From: Lachnospiraceae bacterium
GTDB taxonomy: Bacteria > Bacillota > Clostridia > Lachnospirales > Lachnospiraceae
Assembly: GCA_024698485.1 (NCBI GenBank)
Contig: JAILRC010000064.1
Span: forward strand, 1 to 32,117
Direction of reading: 5' to 3'
DNA length: 32,117 nucleotides
Below the pieces are notes generated by a model. The model was given only the letters and a program-made list of their open reading frames with translations. It made no database searches and had not been told where the DNA came from. The first letter of the stretch is position 1. Each line of letters opens with the position of its first letter. The position numbers were made by a program, and so were the translations under genes. Positions 7,224 to 14,701 of this stretch are shown in pieces.

Positions 7224-8027
7224 TCAGTCCGCAAGAAAAGCCTTCATGCGTTCAAGGTAATCAGGAGCAAGATCATAAACCGCATGACCATATCCTTCAT
7301 ACATGAACATCTCGCATTTTGCGTTTTTCTTAATGACATCTGCAATACGCTCGGAAGCTTCTCCTCCAAGAACATTGTCATCCTTGGAGCCGAGAACGAG
7401 GGTGGGGCAGATGATCTTTTTTATGTCTTCGGAAAAGTCCAGATCTCTTATGCCTTCCGCCAGGATCACGAAACGTTCCAGGTCTTCTTTTGTTACGGTT
7501 TTGGCGGCGGTGAGAAACTGTTCTTTGGCGCTTTCAAAAACCTGAGGTGGATAGATTGCTTTCCCGAAAGCAGTATATAAACCTGCTGCGTCTTGGGATC
7601 TTGCAAGATCTATCCATTGATTGAAGAGGGTAAAGCGAGCTTTTTCCACATGGGCAGAGGTGGAACCGAGGATGAGTTTTTTCACAGATTCGGGCTCAAG
7701 TGAAGCTATCTCCATGGCCATCATTCCGCCCTGAGAAGCTCCGAAGATGCTGACTTTCTTTAAACCCAGCGTGTGAATGGCGGTAAGAGTGTCCTTTGCC
7801 ATTTCTTTTACGGGGTAGCGATCGGGCAGCTCTTTTCTGCGGTCAAAAAGGTAGATGGTATAGTCATCCGTCATGGAAGCGTACAGCTGCGCCACTGCGT
7901 CGGCAGAAAGCATTACGCTCTGCACACTGAGCCCCGGAAGGATGACGAGTATCTTCCTGCCGCTTCCGAATGTGCAGTAGTCCATGGTGAAATTTTCTGT
8001 TTTTACTGCTCTTATCTCTGTGCTCAT
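7224..8027 (-). CDS. Alpha/beta fold hydrolase
   Basis: A 267-residue alpha/beta hydrolase. The nucleophile elbow is GASQGG (Ser98), the acid is probably Asp216 or Asp217 in GSKDD, and the base is His248 in GYGHAVYD. LPGLS near residue 30 is the oxyanion-hole region. There is no signal peptide, so it is cytoplasmic. The fold serves esterases, lipases, thioesterases and C-C hydrolases, and the sequence does not reveal which. It is convergent with the PHP gene (14-base gap) and is transcribed alone from a long upstream region with several AGGTAA palindromes. It therefore seems to have dedicated regulation. GAGAGGG serves as the SD before the ATG at 8027. Confidence 0.8.
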   Translation of the reverse strand: MSTEIRAVKTENFTMDYCTFGSGRKILVILPGLSVQSVMLSADAVAQLYASMTDDYTIYLFDRRKELPDRYPVKEMAKDTLTAIHTLGLKKVSIFGASQGGMMAMEIASLEPESVKKLILGSTSAHVEKARFTLFNQWIDLARSQDAAGLYTAFGKAIYPPQVFESAKEQFLTAAKTVTKEDLERFVILAEGIRDLDFSEDIKKIICPTLVLGSKDDNVLGGEASERIADVIKKNAKCEMFMYEGYGHAVYDLAPDYLERMKAFLAD

Positions 8028-8134
8028 GTTTCCCTCTCAGTATACTTTGTTTATAATGTCCTGTCCGAAGCTTGCCGGTAATGTTCGAAGTTGATACCGG
8101 CCGTAATTCTCGGAAGCTACATCTTTTCACTCTT

Positions 8135-8164
8135 TTTATATTAGCACTTTTTACTGCGCTGCAA
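8135..8164 (-). promoter_or_regulatory. Candidate promoter of the alpha/beta hydrolase gene
   Basis: On the minus strand TTGCAG (-35, 8159-8164) and TATAAA (-10, 8135-8140) are 18 bases apart, leaving a leader of about 100 bases. The leader contains a 7-bp inverted repeat, GCCGGTA (8074-8080) with TACCGGC (8095-8101). The nearest AGGTAA palindrome is centred about 60 bases upstream of the inferred transcript start, a typical activator position. Confidence 0.4.
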
Positions 8165-8177
8165 AAGATTTTTGACT

Positions 8178-8374
8178 TTTTTACCTAAAACAGGTAAAAA
8201 GCGACGATTTAGGTAATAAAATTGGCATTTTTTTACCGTTTTGAAAAAAACGAAGACAACATTTCTGTACAAGAATGAATTAAACGCTTCTTTCTTGCTG
8301 CTTGCGATGATCCGTAGGGTGATTTTCGGGGGATTTTATTACCTAAAACACTAGTTTTTCACTGTTTTAGGTAA
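8178..8374. promoter_or_regulatory. Cluster of AGGTAA palindromes (candidate operators)
   Basis: Three related sites lie in the gap upstream of the hydrolase gene. First, TTTTTACCT (8178-8186) and AGGTAAAAA (8192-8200) are perfect 9-bp arms around five bases. Second, a single TTTAGGTAA lies at 8208-8216. Third, TTACCTAAAACA (8339-8350) and TGTTTTAGGTAA (8363-8374) are perfect 12-bp arms around 12 bases. The shared core, ACCTAAA/TTTAGGT, suggests one dimeric regulator binding several times, possibly with looping. I do not recognise the motif as that of a known regulator. The remainder of the 8028-8461 gap holds the candidate promoter, a leader and the uxuB terminator, with no gene. Confidence 0.5.
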
Positions 8375-8404
8375 AAACCGGCAAAAATTCAGCAACCTGC
8401 ATAA

Positions 8405-8443
8405 AAATTCCCGGGACTGTCTTTGCGACAGGCCCGGGTTTTT
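8405..8443 (-). terminator. Rho-independent terminator after uxuB (possibly bidirectional)
   Basis: CCCGGGACTGTC (8410-8421) pairs with GACAGGCCCGGG (8427-8438) with one mismatch and a five-base loop. A T-rich run follows on both strands (TTTTTGT on plus, AATTTTTAT on minus). It lies about 20 bases beyond the uxuB stop codon. Confidence 0.85.
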
Positions 8444-8461
8444 GTATAGAGGCTTTTTATG

Positions 8462-10075
8462 TTACATTACGTATTTTTCAAGGGTTCTTTCCACTGCGCC
8501 TACGCCTTCGATGAGTTCCAGAAAGTAGTTTGCAACAGTGTCCGCAAGGCCGACTTCGTAGAGGTCTACGCCCCAGATCTTGGAGTTTCTGAGGATGGGC
8601 TCGATCTTGCCCAGCACTTCCTTGCCGTCACCCAGTTTGATGTCTGCCACCAGAGGGCAAACCTCGGGGAGCATGGGGTCGGAGCTAAGTTCGAACTTCT
8701 TGCCGTTGTCGTCCACAGCCATGATGTAGCGGATCCAGCCGGCATAAACCAGAGGGATCAGTTTCAGGGAAGAAACAGAAAGTTCGCTGCTGCGGGCATA
8801 GGCCTTGATAGTCTCGCCGAAGCGGATGGGCAGCTTCTGAGAAGTGTCCGTGGCGATGCGCTGAGGAGCGTCGGGCATGAAGGGGTTGGGGATCCTCTTT
8901 TCCACAACGTCGTCGATGAACTGCTTGGGGCTCATGATGCCGGGGTTTACAACCACGGGAAGACCTTCGGTGTAACCGATGGTGCGGACCATCTTGTTGA
9001 GGACAGGATTCTGCATTTCCTTGGAAATGAGAGTGTAGCCCAGGAGGCATCCGAAAACGGCAAGGCTTGTGTGGAGAGGATTTAAGCAGGTGCAGACCTT
9101 CATTTTCTCAACCTTGTCAACGGTCTGTTTGTCGGTGAACATGATGCCGCCCTTTTCAAGCGCGGGACGTCCGTTGGGGAACTTGTCCTCGATGACCAGA
9201 TATTCGCATTCCTCTGCGTTTACAAAGGGAGCGACGTAGGTGTTCTTGGAGGTGACTACGGGCTCTGCGTCTTCAATACCGTCCTTTTTAAGCATCTCTT
9301 CAACACTCTTGTCGGGACGGGGAGTGATCTTGTCGATCATGGACCAGGGGAAGGAGACTCTTTCTTCATTGTTGATGTAGGCAAGGAAGCCTTTCTTAAT
9401 GAGTCCCTTGTTCTCCCATTCTTTTGCGAAAGCCTTTACAGCTGCAAAGAGCTTGTCTCCGTTGTGGGAGCAGTTGTCCATGGAAACGAAGGCTATAGGC
9501 TTCTGTCCTGCAAGGAAACGGGTGTAGAGAAGAGAAACCACTTTTCCGAGGTAGCTCTCGGGCTTTTCGGGACCCTTGGCAAGATCCGCAGCTACGCTGG
9601 GGAGCATTTCTCCTTTGCCGTTTACAAGGCTGTAGCCCTTCTCGGTAATGGTAAAGCTGGCCATCTGGAGACTGTCGCTTTCAAAGATCTCTTTGAGTCT
9701 GTCATAGGAAGTCTGATTTTCGGAATCCAGGGTAAGGCTTTCCGCAATGCTTCCCACAACCGTCTTTTGGATGGTCCCGTTTGCCATGAAGGTGGCAAGG
9801 ATGCTGAGATTGTCGTGGGGAGTGTACATCTTGTCGATGATCTCGTAGTCATATCCCTCGCACACCGTAAGGCCGCGATCCATGACCCCCTCGTTCAGGA
9901 GGTTCTGGACCACATTTGCCTGGAATGCGCGGAAGATGTTTCCGGCACCGAAGTGGATCCACACGGGAGACTTCTTTGTGCGGGCGATCATATCTTCACG
10001 GTTGAATTTCGGAAGGGAGTATCCCAATGCTTCCCATTCGCTTTTATTTTTTATACCTTCATCACTGATTTTCAT
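8462..10075 (-). CDS. uxuB: D-fructuronate reductase / D-mannonate oxidoreductase
   Basis: A 537-residue member of the long-chain mannitol dehydrogenase family. HFGAGNIFRAF (residues 41-51) is the NAD-binding start, DNCSHNGDKL (200-209) is the conserved family motif, and the C-terminal helical domain is complete. By family and by its place directly behind uxuA, it should reduce D-fructuronate to D-mannonate with NADH in glucuronate breakdown. The gene follows uxuA by 16 bases on the same strand and ends at a strong hairpin terminator, so uxuA-uxuB form an operon. AGGAG lies rather far (about 14 bases) from the ATG. Other polyol or hexuronate specificities exist in the family, but the uxuA partner makes UxuB most likely. 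Confidence 0.9.
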   Translation of the reverse strand: MKISDEGIKNKSEWEALGYSLPKFNREDMIARTKKSPVWIHFGAGNIFRAFQANVVQNLLNEGVMDRGLTVCEGYDYEIIDKMYTPHDNLSILATFMANGTIQKTVVGSIAESLTLDSENQTSYDRLKEIFESDSLQMASFTITEKGYSLVNGKGEMLPSVAADLAKGPEKPESYLGKVVSLLYTRFLAGQKPIAFVSMDNCSHNGDKLFAAVKAFAKEWENKGLIKKGFLAYINNEERVSFPWSMIDKITPRPDKSVEEMLKKDGIEDAEPVVTSKNTYVAPFVNAEECEYLVIEDKFPNGRPALEKGGIMFTDKQTVDKVEKMKVCTCLNPLHTSLAVFGCLLGYTLISKEMQNPVLNKMVRTIGYTEGLPVVVNPGIMSPKQFIDDVVEKRIPNPFMPDAPQRIATDTSQKLPIRFGETIKAYARSSELSVSSLKLIPLVYAGWIRYIMAVDDNGKKFELSSDPMLPEVCPLVADIKLGDGKEVLGKIEPILRNSKIWGVDLYEVGLADTVANYFLELIEGVGAVERTLEKYVM

Positions 10076-10091
10076 CTTCTTTTAGTTTCTC

Positions 10092-11171
10092 CTATTTGTT
10101 TGCTTTTTCAATGGCTTCCCAAAGGCCGTTAAGGTAGGTGGCTCCCAGAGCGCGGTCATAGAGTCCGTAGCCGGGCATAGCTATTTCGTCCCAGATCATT
10201 CTTCCGTGATCGGGGCGGATGGGACCGTCGAATCCGATGTCATAGAGTGCTTTCATGATCTCGTACATATCGAAAGAGCCTGTTCTCGAAAGGTGAGGAG
10301 CCTCCTCAAAATCAAGGTGTCCGGGCTCTGTGCAGTTGAACTTCAGGTTTCTTACGTGGGCAAAATGTATGCGTCCCTTGAGAGAACGGATCATGTCGGG
10401 AAGGTCGTTCTCAAGGTTTGTTCCGTAGGAGCCGGAGCAGAAGGTGACGCCGTTGTGCGGGTTGTCCACCATCTTCATCATACGAAGGATGTTTGCCTTG
10501 TTGATGATGATCCTGGGAAGTCCGAAAACGCTCCAGGCGGGATCGTCGGGATGGATGGCCATGTTGATGTCATATTTGTCGCAAACGGGCATGATCCTTT
10601 CAAGGAAGTATTTGAGGTTTGCGAAGAGTTTTTCGGAATCTATTGAGGAATACATCTCGAAAAGTTCCTTGATCTTTGCCATTCTTTCAGGCTCCCAGCC
10701 GGGAAGTACCGCTCCGTTGGAGTCCTTGGAGATGGATTCGAACATGTTCTCGGGAGTGATCTTGTCGATGGCTTCCTGAGAGTAGGCAAGACCTGTGGAA
10801 CCGTCGGGAAGACGGCGGGCCAGCTCTGTTCTTGTCCAGTCGAAAACGGGCATAAAGTTGTAGCATACCATATGTATGCCTTCAAGACCGAGGTTTTCGA
10901 GGGTCTGAATGTAATTATCGATATAAAGGTCGCGGTCGGGAGTTCCGACTTTGATGGCATCATGAATGTTGACGCTTTCGATGCCCGAGATGTGAAGACC
11001 TGAAGCTTCCACTTCGTCTTTAAGGGCTTTGATCCTCTCTCTTGACCAAACCTCGCCGGGAGTAGTGTCATAGAGGGTAGTGATGACTCCCGTAACTCCG
11101 GGAACCTGTCTGATCTGTTTCAGGGTTACGGTGTCGAATTTCGACCCGAACCAGCGCATTGTCATTTCCAT
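10092..11171 (-). CDS. uxuA: Mannonate dehydratase
   Basis: A 359-residue mannonate dehydratase of normal length, which converts D-mannonate to 2-keto-3-deoxygluconate. The start MRWFGSKFDTVTLKQIRQ and the motif SGIESVNIHDAIK are typical. Likely metal ligands are His207 in HPDD, Cys245 in CSGSYG, His272 in AHVRN and Asp321 in RPDHG. AAGGAG lies 7 bases before the ATG at 11171. Upstream is a roughly 200-base hairpin array, and I found no well-placed promoter in the 45 bases between it and the SD; the operon promoter may lie within or beyond the array. No uronate isomerase, kinase or regulator gene is in the window. Confidence 0.93.
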   Translation of the reverse strand: MEMTMRWFGSKFDTVTLKQIRQVPGVTGVITTLYDTTPGEVWSRERIKALKDEVEASGLHISGIESVNIHDAIKVGTPDRDLYIDNYIQTLENLGLEGIHMVCYNFMPVFDWTRTELARRLPDGSTGLAYSQEAIDKITPENMFESISKDSNGAVLPGWEPERMAKIKELFEMYSSIDSEKLFANLKYFLERIMPVCDKYDINMAIHPDDPAWSVFGLPRIIINKANILRMMKMVDNPHNGVTFCSGSYGTNLENDLPDMIRSLKGRIHFAHVRNLKFNCTEPGHLDFEEAPHLSRTGSFDMYEIMKALYDIGFDGPIRPDHGRMIWDEIAMPGYGLYDRALGATYLNGLWEAIEKANK

Positions 11172-11214
11172 TTTTTGCTCCTTTATAGTATAATGGGGGA
11201 AAAGTGAAAGTTAT

Positions 11215-11420
11215 AACGGTCAAATGGACTAAGGTGGCGACCGTCATAAATGGGTTTGCTGCGGCAACGCCGCAGTTCATAATACACAACAGATCGTCTG
11301 GCAAGTGATGCTTGCCGAAGCGATCTATTGTGTATTATAAACATACGATCGGAGATCGTATGCCCATTTAAACGGTCTGCGACCGTATGGCCATTTGGCC
11401 GTATGACCATTTGACTGTAC
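11215..11420. repeat. Nested palindrome/hairpin array of about 200 bp
   Basis: The stretch is bounded by inverted GTCAAATGG (11219-11227) and CCATTTGAC (11407-11415). Inside are CTGCGGC-aac-GCCGCAG (11259-11275) and an 18-bp arm pair, ATAATACACAACAGATCG against CGATCTATTGTGTATTAT with one mismatch, enclosing GGCAAG/CTTGCC. Next come CATACGATC-gga-GATCGTATG (11342-11362) and ACGGTC-tgc-GACCGT (11372-11386). Read on the minus strand, AAATGG followed by one base and CATACG occurs three times. This is far more symmetry than a regulatory region needs and suggests a mobile palindromic (REP/MITE-like) element. No transposase or coding sequence is present. The rest of the 11172-11536 gap is A/T-rich leader of the MFS-like gene. 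Confidence 0.7.
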
Positions 11421-11536
11421 CGTGTAAATACGATACCATTTTTAACAGATTATATTTCCCCCCACCCCAATTTTCAACCGAATTATTTTCATATTTTTAG
11501 TAAAAATACTTTATTTTTCGAGGAAAGATCACAGAA

Positions 11537-12694
11537 ATGAACAAAAAATATACACTTTTACTTTTATTGACGAGTATGGTTCATCTTTTTACGGATCTGG
11601 CGTGCCACTTTTATGCTTTTGCCCTGCTGGCACCCATGTACCCTCAAAAGCAGTTTGAACTGTTCCTGATCTATAATTTTATAGCATTCGTTCTGCAATG
11701 CCCCATAGGTTATCTTATGGATATGGCGGATCAAAGGCTTTTTAAAGGGCTTGGTTTCGGGGTCGGGACAACGATGCTTTATCTGGGCTACGGTTTCGGA
11801 TTCCTTCTGGGTGCTCCCATACCGGGGCTGATCTTTTGCGCCTTCGGAAATGCTTTTATGCATGTGGTCGGAAGTCGTATGGTATTGGAAAGATCCCGGC
11901 GCGGAATTGTGGGGGGCGGTGTTTTCGTGGCTTTTGGAGCGTTGGGCGTCGGCATGGGGGATTATTACGGACTCAAGCGTCCGGAGATCGCCGGAACGAT
12001 GACGATACTCATTTGTATAGCGCTTCTTCCCATGCTTGTTTATGCTGTTACGGAAATAAAACGTGCAAATTCCTCCAAGGAGGGCTTGAAAGTTATTGAC
12101 ACAAGGGTTACAATAAGCCCTAAAAGTGTGATCTGTCTGGGCATGTGTCTCTTTGTGGTGGGGGCAAGGTCCTTTACGGGCTTCTTTCTTACCGATTCCT
12201 TTCAGGAATTCATATCCTCAGAGACGGCAGCAAGTCACGGACTTTTTGCATCTATGTTTCCCGGTATCATCTGCTTTTTAGGAAAAGCTTTCGGTGGTAT
12301 TCTCGTTGTTTCTTTTCTGATGCTTTTCAAAGTCAAAAGCCTGAGAAAGATGAATTATATATACGGAATATCAGCACTCCTGGCAGGAACAGTCTTATCA
12401 TATGCCCTCGGGCATATCCCGGTTTGTTCCGTTCTGGGAAGCTTTTTGTTGAATTCGGTAATGCCGGTAACGCTTTATGAGATTTTTTGCATTTTGCCCA
12501 AGAACCCCGGTTTTTCATTGGGGTTGACAACTTTGATGCTATTCATCGGTATGCTTCCCACTCTTGTTTTTACTCCGACCCCGGAGACCGCATCTTTGTT
12601 GCTTATCATTTTAAACATGTCTGCCTGCATATGTCTGCTTGTGGGGCTAAAATGTTATTCGGAAAAGGAAAATTTGGTGAATAAAGATGTTTAA
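11537..12694 (+). CDS. MFS-like multi-pass membrane transporter
   Basis: A 385-residue, highly hydrophobic protein with about 11-12 predicted membrane helices. GYLMDMADQRLFKGLGFGVG (residues 58-77) resembles the loop 2-3 signature of major facilitator transporters, and a longer hydrophilic loop near residues 175-190 separates two halves. The substrate cannot be told. It is divergent from uxuAB across the hairpin array, which allows but does not show a link to uronate uptake. GAGGAAAG lies about 10 bases before the ATG. Its last 8 bases overlap the next gene, so the two are probably coupled. Length and layout fit a full transporter rather than a fragment. Confidence 0.65.
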   Translation: MNKKYTLLLLLTSMVHLFTDLACHFYAFALLAPMYPQKQFELFLIYNFIAFVLQCPIGYLMDMADQRLFKGLGFGVGTTMLYLGYGFGFLLGAPIPGLIFCAFGNAFMHVVGSRMVLERSRRGIVGGGVFVAFGALGVGMGDYYGLKRPEIAGTMTILICIALLPMLVYAVTEIKRANSSKEGLKVIDTRVTISPKSVICLGMCLFVVGARSFTGFFLTDSFQEFISSETAASHGLFASMFPGIICFLGKAFGGILVVSFLMLFKVKSLRKMNYIYGISALLAGTVLSYALGHIPVCSVLGSFLLNSVMPVTLYEIFCILPKNPGFSLGLTTLMLFIGMLPTLVFTPTPETASLLLIILNMSACICLLVGLKCYSEKENLVNKDV

Positions 12695-13055
12695 GTATGT
12701 AGTTTCACTGGTCCTGACACTTGCTATCGAAGGAGCGGTGGTTGCGGTCAGATCTCCCAAGAAGGAGTGGATCACCTATGTTCTTTTGGTGAACATGGTG
12801 ACGAATCCCATAGCAAATGTGCTGTACAACGGATTGAAGCCTTTAATGAGCGAGGTCGGAAACGTTTTATTGATAATTGCCATCGAAACAGCGGTGGTAT
12901 GGGCGGAAACCTATCTTTTCTACCAATACAGGGGGAAAAAAGACAGGAGAAAACTCAGAAGATACAGTTTCAGAAGATGTCTGATCTATTCTCTCCAACT
13001 TAATGTGCTTTCCTTCTTTGGAGGGTTTGTGCTGATCAAACTTATATACGAATAA
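12687..13055 (+). CDS. Small membrane protein coupled to the MFS-like gene
   Basis: A 122-residue hypothetical protein with three probable membrane helices (about residues 1-18, 58-77 and 97-118) and a very basic loop, QYRGKKDRRKLRRYSFRR (79-96), likely on the cytoplasmic side. I do not recognise a family. The start overlaps the MFS-like gene by 8 bases and a strong terminator follows directly after the stop, so it is the last gene of a two-gene operon. The coupling suggests an accessory or partner subunit of the transporter, but no motif supports a specific function. Confidence 0.6.
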   Translation: MFKYVVSLVLTLAIEGAVVAVRSPKKEWITYVLLVNMVTNPIANVLYNGLKPLMSEVGNVLLIIAIETAVVWAETYLFYQYRGKKDRRKLRRYSFRRCLIYSLQLNVLSFFGGFVLIKLIYE

Positions 13056-13099
13056 AAAAGACACAGTCCTGCCGGCGAGGCAGAAGGCTGTGTCTTTTT
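13055..13099. terminator. Bidirectional terminator between convergent genes
   Basis: AAAAAGACACAG (13055-13066) and CTGTGTCTTTTT (13088-13099) are perfect 12-base arms around an inner CTGCC/GGCAG hairpin, with T runs on both strands. It serves the small membrane protein on plus and the histidine kinase on minus. The right arm overlaps the last bases of the kinase gene. Confidence 0.85.
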
Positions 13100-14408
13100 A
13101 AGCGTCAGGGATGATGAAAGAAACGGTGGTTCCTTCTCCGGGAGTACTTTCTATGACGAACTGTCCGTGCATCATCTCCTCGATACGTTGTCTGGTGTTT
13201 GCCAGTCCTATGTGGCTGCGGGTGCTGTCTTTGCTTTGATCGGAAAGGGTGGAGAAACCGGCGCCGTTGTCTATGATCTGGACCACGTGGCAACCGTCTC
13301 TTCTGAAGGTCTTTACGATAACCTTTCCTCCGGGCTCTTTTCTCTGCCTTATGCCGTGTTTTATGGCATTTTCAACCATGGGCTGGATGGAAAGGGAAGG
13401 GAGCAAGAAATTCTTGTCCCTGATGTCATATTCCACCACCAGATCCGGGAAACGCAACTGCTCGATGGTGGTGTAAGTCTTTGTATGCTCCAGCTCTTTT
13501 ATGAAATCCACGGGAGTTGTCTGGTCGATGGAATCCATGTTGGTGCGGAGGTAATTGGAAAATTCCGTGATGACCGTCTGGGCCTGAGTGGGATTCTGTC
13601 CTATGAGAGCCTTGATGGTGGTCAGGGTGTTGTACAGGAAGTGGGGCTGGATCTGAGACATCATGATGGCAATCTTGTTCTTCGTGAGTTCCGCTTCCAG
13701 CTCAGCCTGTTTTGTGGCCTTGAATTCAAGGTAGTGCTGGGCCTCGATCTCGTAGAGCATGAAGACCGAAATGGCTATGGCCGGCCACAGAACGGAAACG
13801 TCCTGAGCGGCGACCTGAACGAAGGACGTGATGATAGGGGCCACCATGATGAAAAGGAGCATTTCGTTCTTTTTCCGCACCGCACGGTTTTTATTCCTCA
13901 CGATGGTGAGGATGATGAGGACAACGGAAGCCAGTATATATATGTAGTTAAAAAGGATGTTCCAGTAGAAGAAGGGACCGCGGACGATCCTGTTGGTTTC
14001 TGAAATGGAAAACACTATACCGTTAAAGGGGTTTATCACCGAAAGAATTATAAATTCTGCGATCAGTGGAATGGCAAAAAAGTACTGCCTCCAGGTGTAG
14101 AGTGAAGGCGGGGATTTTAAAAACCTTGCCTTAGCCAGCAGGAACCACTGCCAGCAGAAAACTGTCTGGGCGATGTAATGGATGGAGCATGCAAAGAGGC
14201 AGAAATACCATGCAAACTGAATAGAAAAGTCGGAGGTCATATACATGGCGGCATTGGCTCCGAGAACAGTACTTGTGGAGACCATCATGCTGCGGAAAAG
14301 GTATCTGTCCTGCATTTCCACATTGCCGTTGCTGTTGGTGAACCAGATGACCGTGAGAACCAGAAGAGCGCCCAGATCCAGTATTACATTGACTTGAGAC
14401 AGATTCAT
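13098..14408 (-). CDS. LytS/YehU-type sensor histidine kinase without adjacent regulator
   Basis: A 436-residue membrane kinase. Residues 1-220 contain six or seven hydrophobic helices. A short coiled linker follows, then the His_kinase box SQIQPHFLYNTLTTIKALI with the phospho-accepting His256. The ATPase domain has MVENAIKHG (N box, Asn347), DNGAGF (380-385) and GLANTRQRIEEM (401-412). This H-box type belongs to the LytS/YehU/NatK class, whose partners are usually LytTR or AraC-type response regulators. No response regulator is encoded next to it. It has its own promoter with a consensus -10 and diverges from the Mur-ligase operon, so a role in envelope control is possible but unproven. Confidence 0.88.
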   Translation of the reverse strand: MNLSQVNVILDLGALLVLTVIWFTNSNGNVEMQDRYLFRSMMVSTSTVLGANAAMYMTSDFSIQFAWYFCLFACSIHYIAQTVFCWQWFLLAKARFLKSPPSLYTWRQYFFAIPLIAEFIILSVINPFNGIVFSISETNRIVRGPFFYWNILFNYIYILASVVLIILTIVRNKNRAVRKKNEMLLFIMVAPIITSFVQVAAQDVSVLWPAIAISVFMLYEIEAQHYLEFKATKQAELEAELTKNKIAIMMSQIQPHFLYNTLTTIKALIGQNPTQAQTVITEFSNYLRTNMDSIDQTTPVDFIKELEHTKTYTTIEQLRFPDLVVEYDIRDKNFLLPSLSIQPMVENAIKHGIRQRKEPGGKVIVKTFRRDGCHVVQIIDNGAGFSTLSDQSKDSTRSHIGLANTRQRIEEMMHGQFVIESTPGEGTTVSFIIPDA

Positions 14409-14459
14409 TTTACTCCCCCTTCCCCTTTTTAACAGATCGTTGCCATAATTAATAGATTA

Positions 14460-14488
14460 ATTATAAAATTATCTGGCAATTTTTACAA
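14460..14488 (-). promoter_or_regulatory. Sigma-A promoter of the histidine kinase gene
   Basis: On the minus strand TTGTAA (14483-14488) and a perfect TATAAT (14460-14465) are 17 bases apart, about 50 bases upstream of the ATG. Confidence 0.65.
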
Positions 14489-14528
14489 CGTAAATATTTT
14501 ACCAAATTTGATTTCGTTATTGGATGAT

Positions 14529-14540
14529 ACCCATATGGGT
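14529..14540. promoter_or_regulatory. Perfect 12-bp palindrome between divergent promoters
   Basis: ACCCATATGGGT is a perfect palindrome 41 bases upstream of the kinase -35 and about 100 bases upstream of the -35 of the Mur-ligase operon. It is followed by two direct copies of GTGTGAAC (14546-14553 and 14587-14594). It may be an operator shared by both units. The rest of the 14409-14701 gap contains only the two promoters and leaders. Confidence 0.35.
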
Positions 14541-14639
14541 TTGGTGTGTGAACCGTCATCATTCGCTTGACAACAGCGTGAGGGCGGTGTGAACAGTAAT
14601 TTTACCAAAAGGACCGCGGAGAAACAAGGGACCCAAGTC

Positions 14640-14668
14640 TTGAAAAGGTATGTGAAAAATGCTATCAT
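14640..14668 (+). promoter_or_regulatory. Sigma-A promoter of the hydrolase/Mur ligase/ddl operon
   Basis: TTGAAA (14640-14645) and TATCAT (14663-14668) with a 17-base spacer lie 33 bases upstream of the first ATG. The SD is GGTGATG just before that ATG. Confidence 0.6.
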
Positions 14669-14701
14669 ACTCGGGATAAAGTTTGTGAAAATGGTGATGA
14701 A

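Noticed and set aside
7214-7241. GCTTTTC/GAAAAGC inverted repeat between convergent genes as a terminator
   Set aside because: The 14-base loop, lack of a T run and overlap with hydrolase codons make it weak.
8039-8062. TATACT with CGGACA as the hydrolase promoter
   Set aside because: The spacing is good but transcription would start about 5 bases before the ATG, losing the SD.
11187-11192. TATACT on the minus strand as the uxuA -10
   Set aside because: The transcript would start within the uxuA SD and no -35 is present.
11281-11410. CRISPR array
   Set aside because: Repeats are palindromic and unevenly spaced, spacers are not of constant length, and no cas gene is near.
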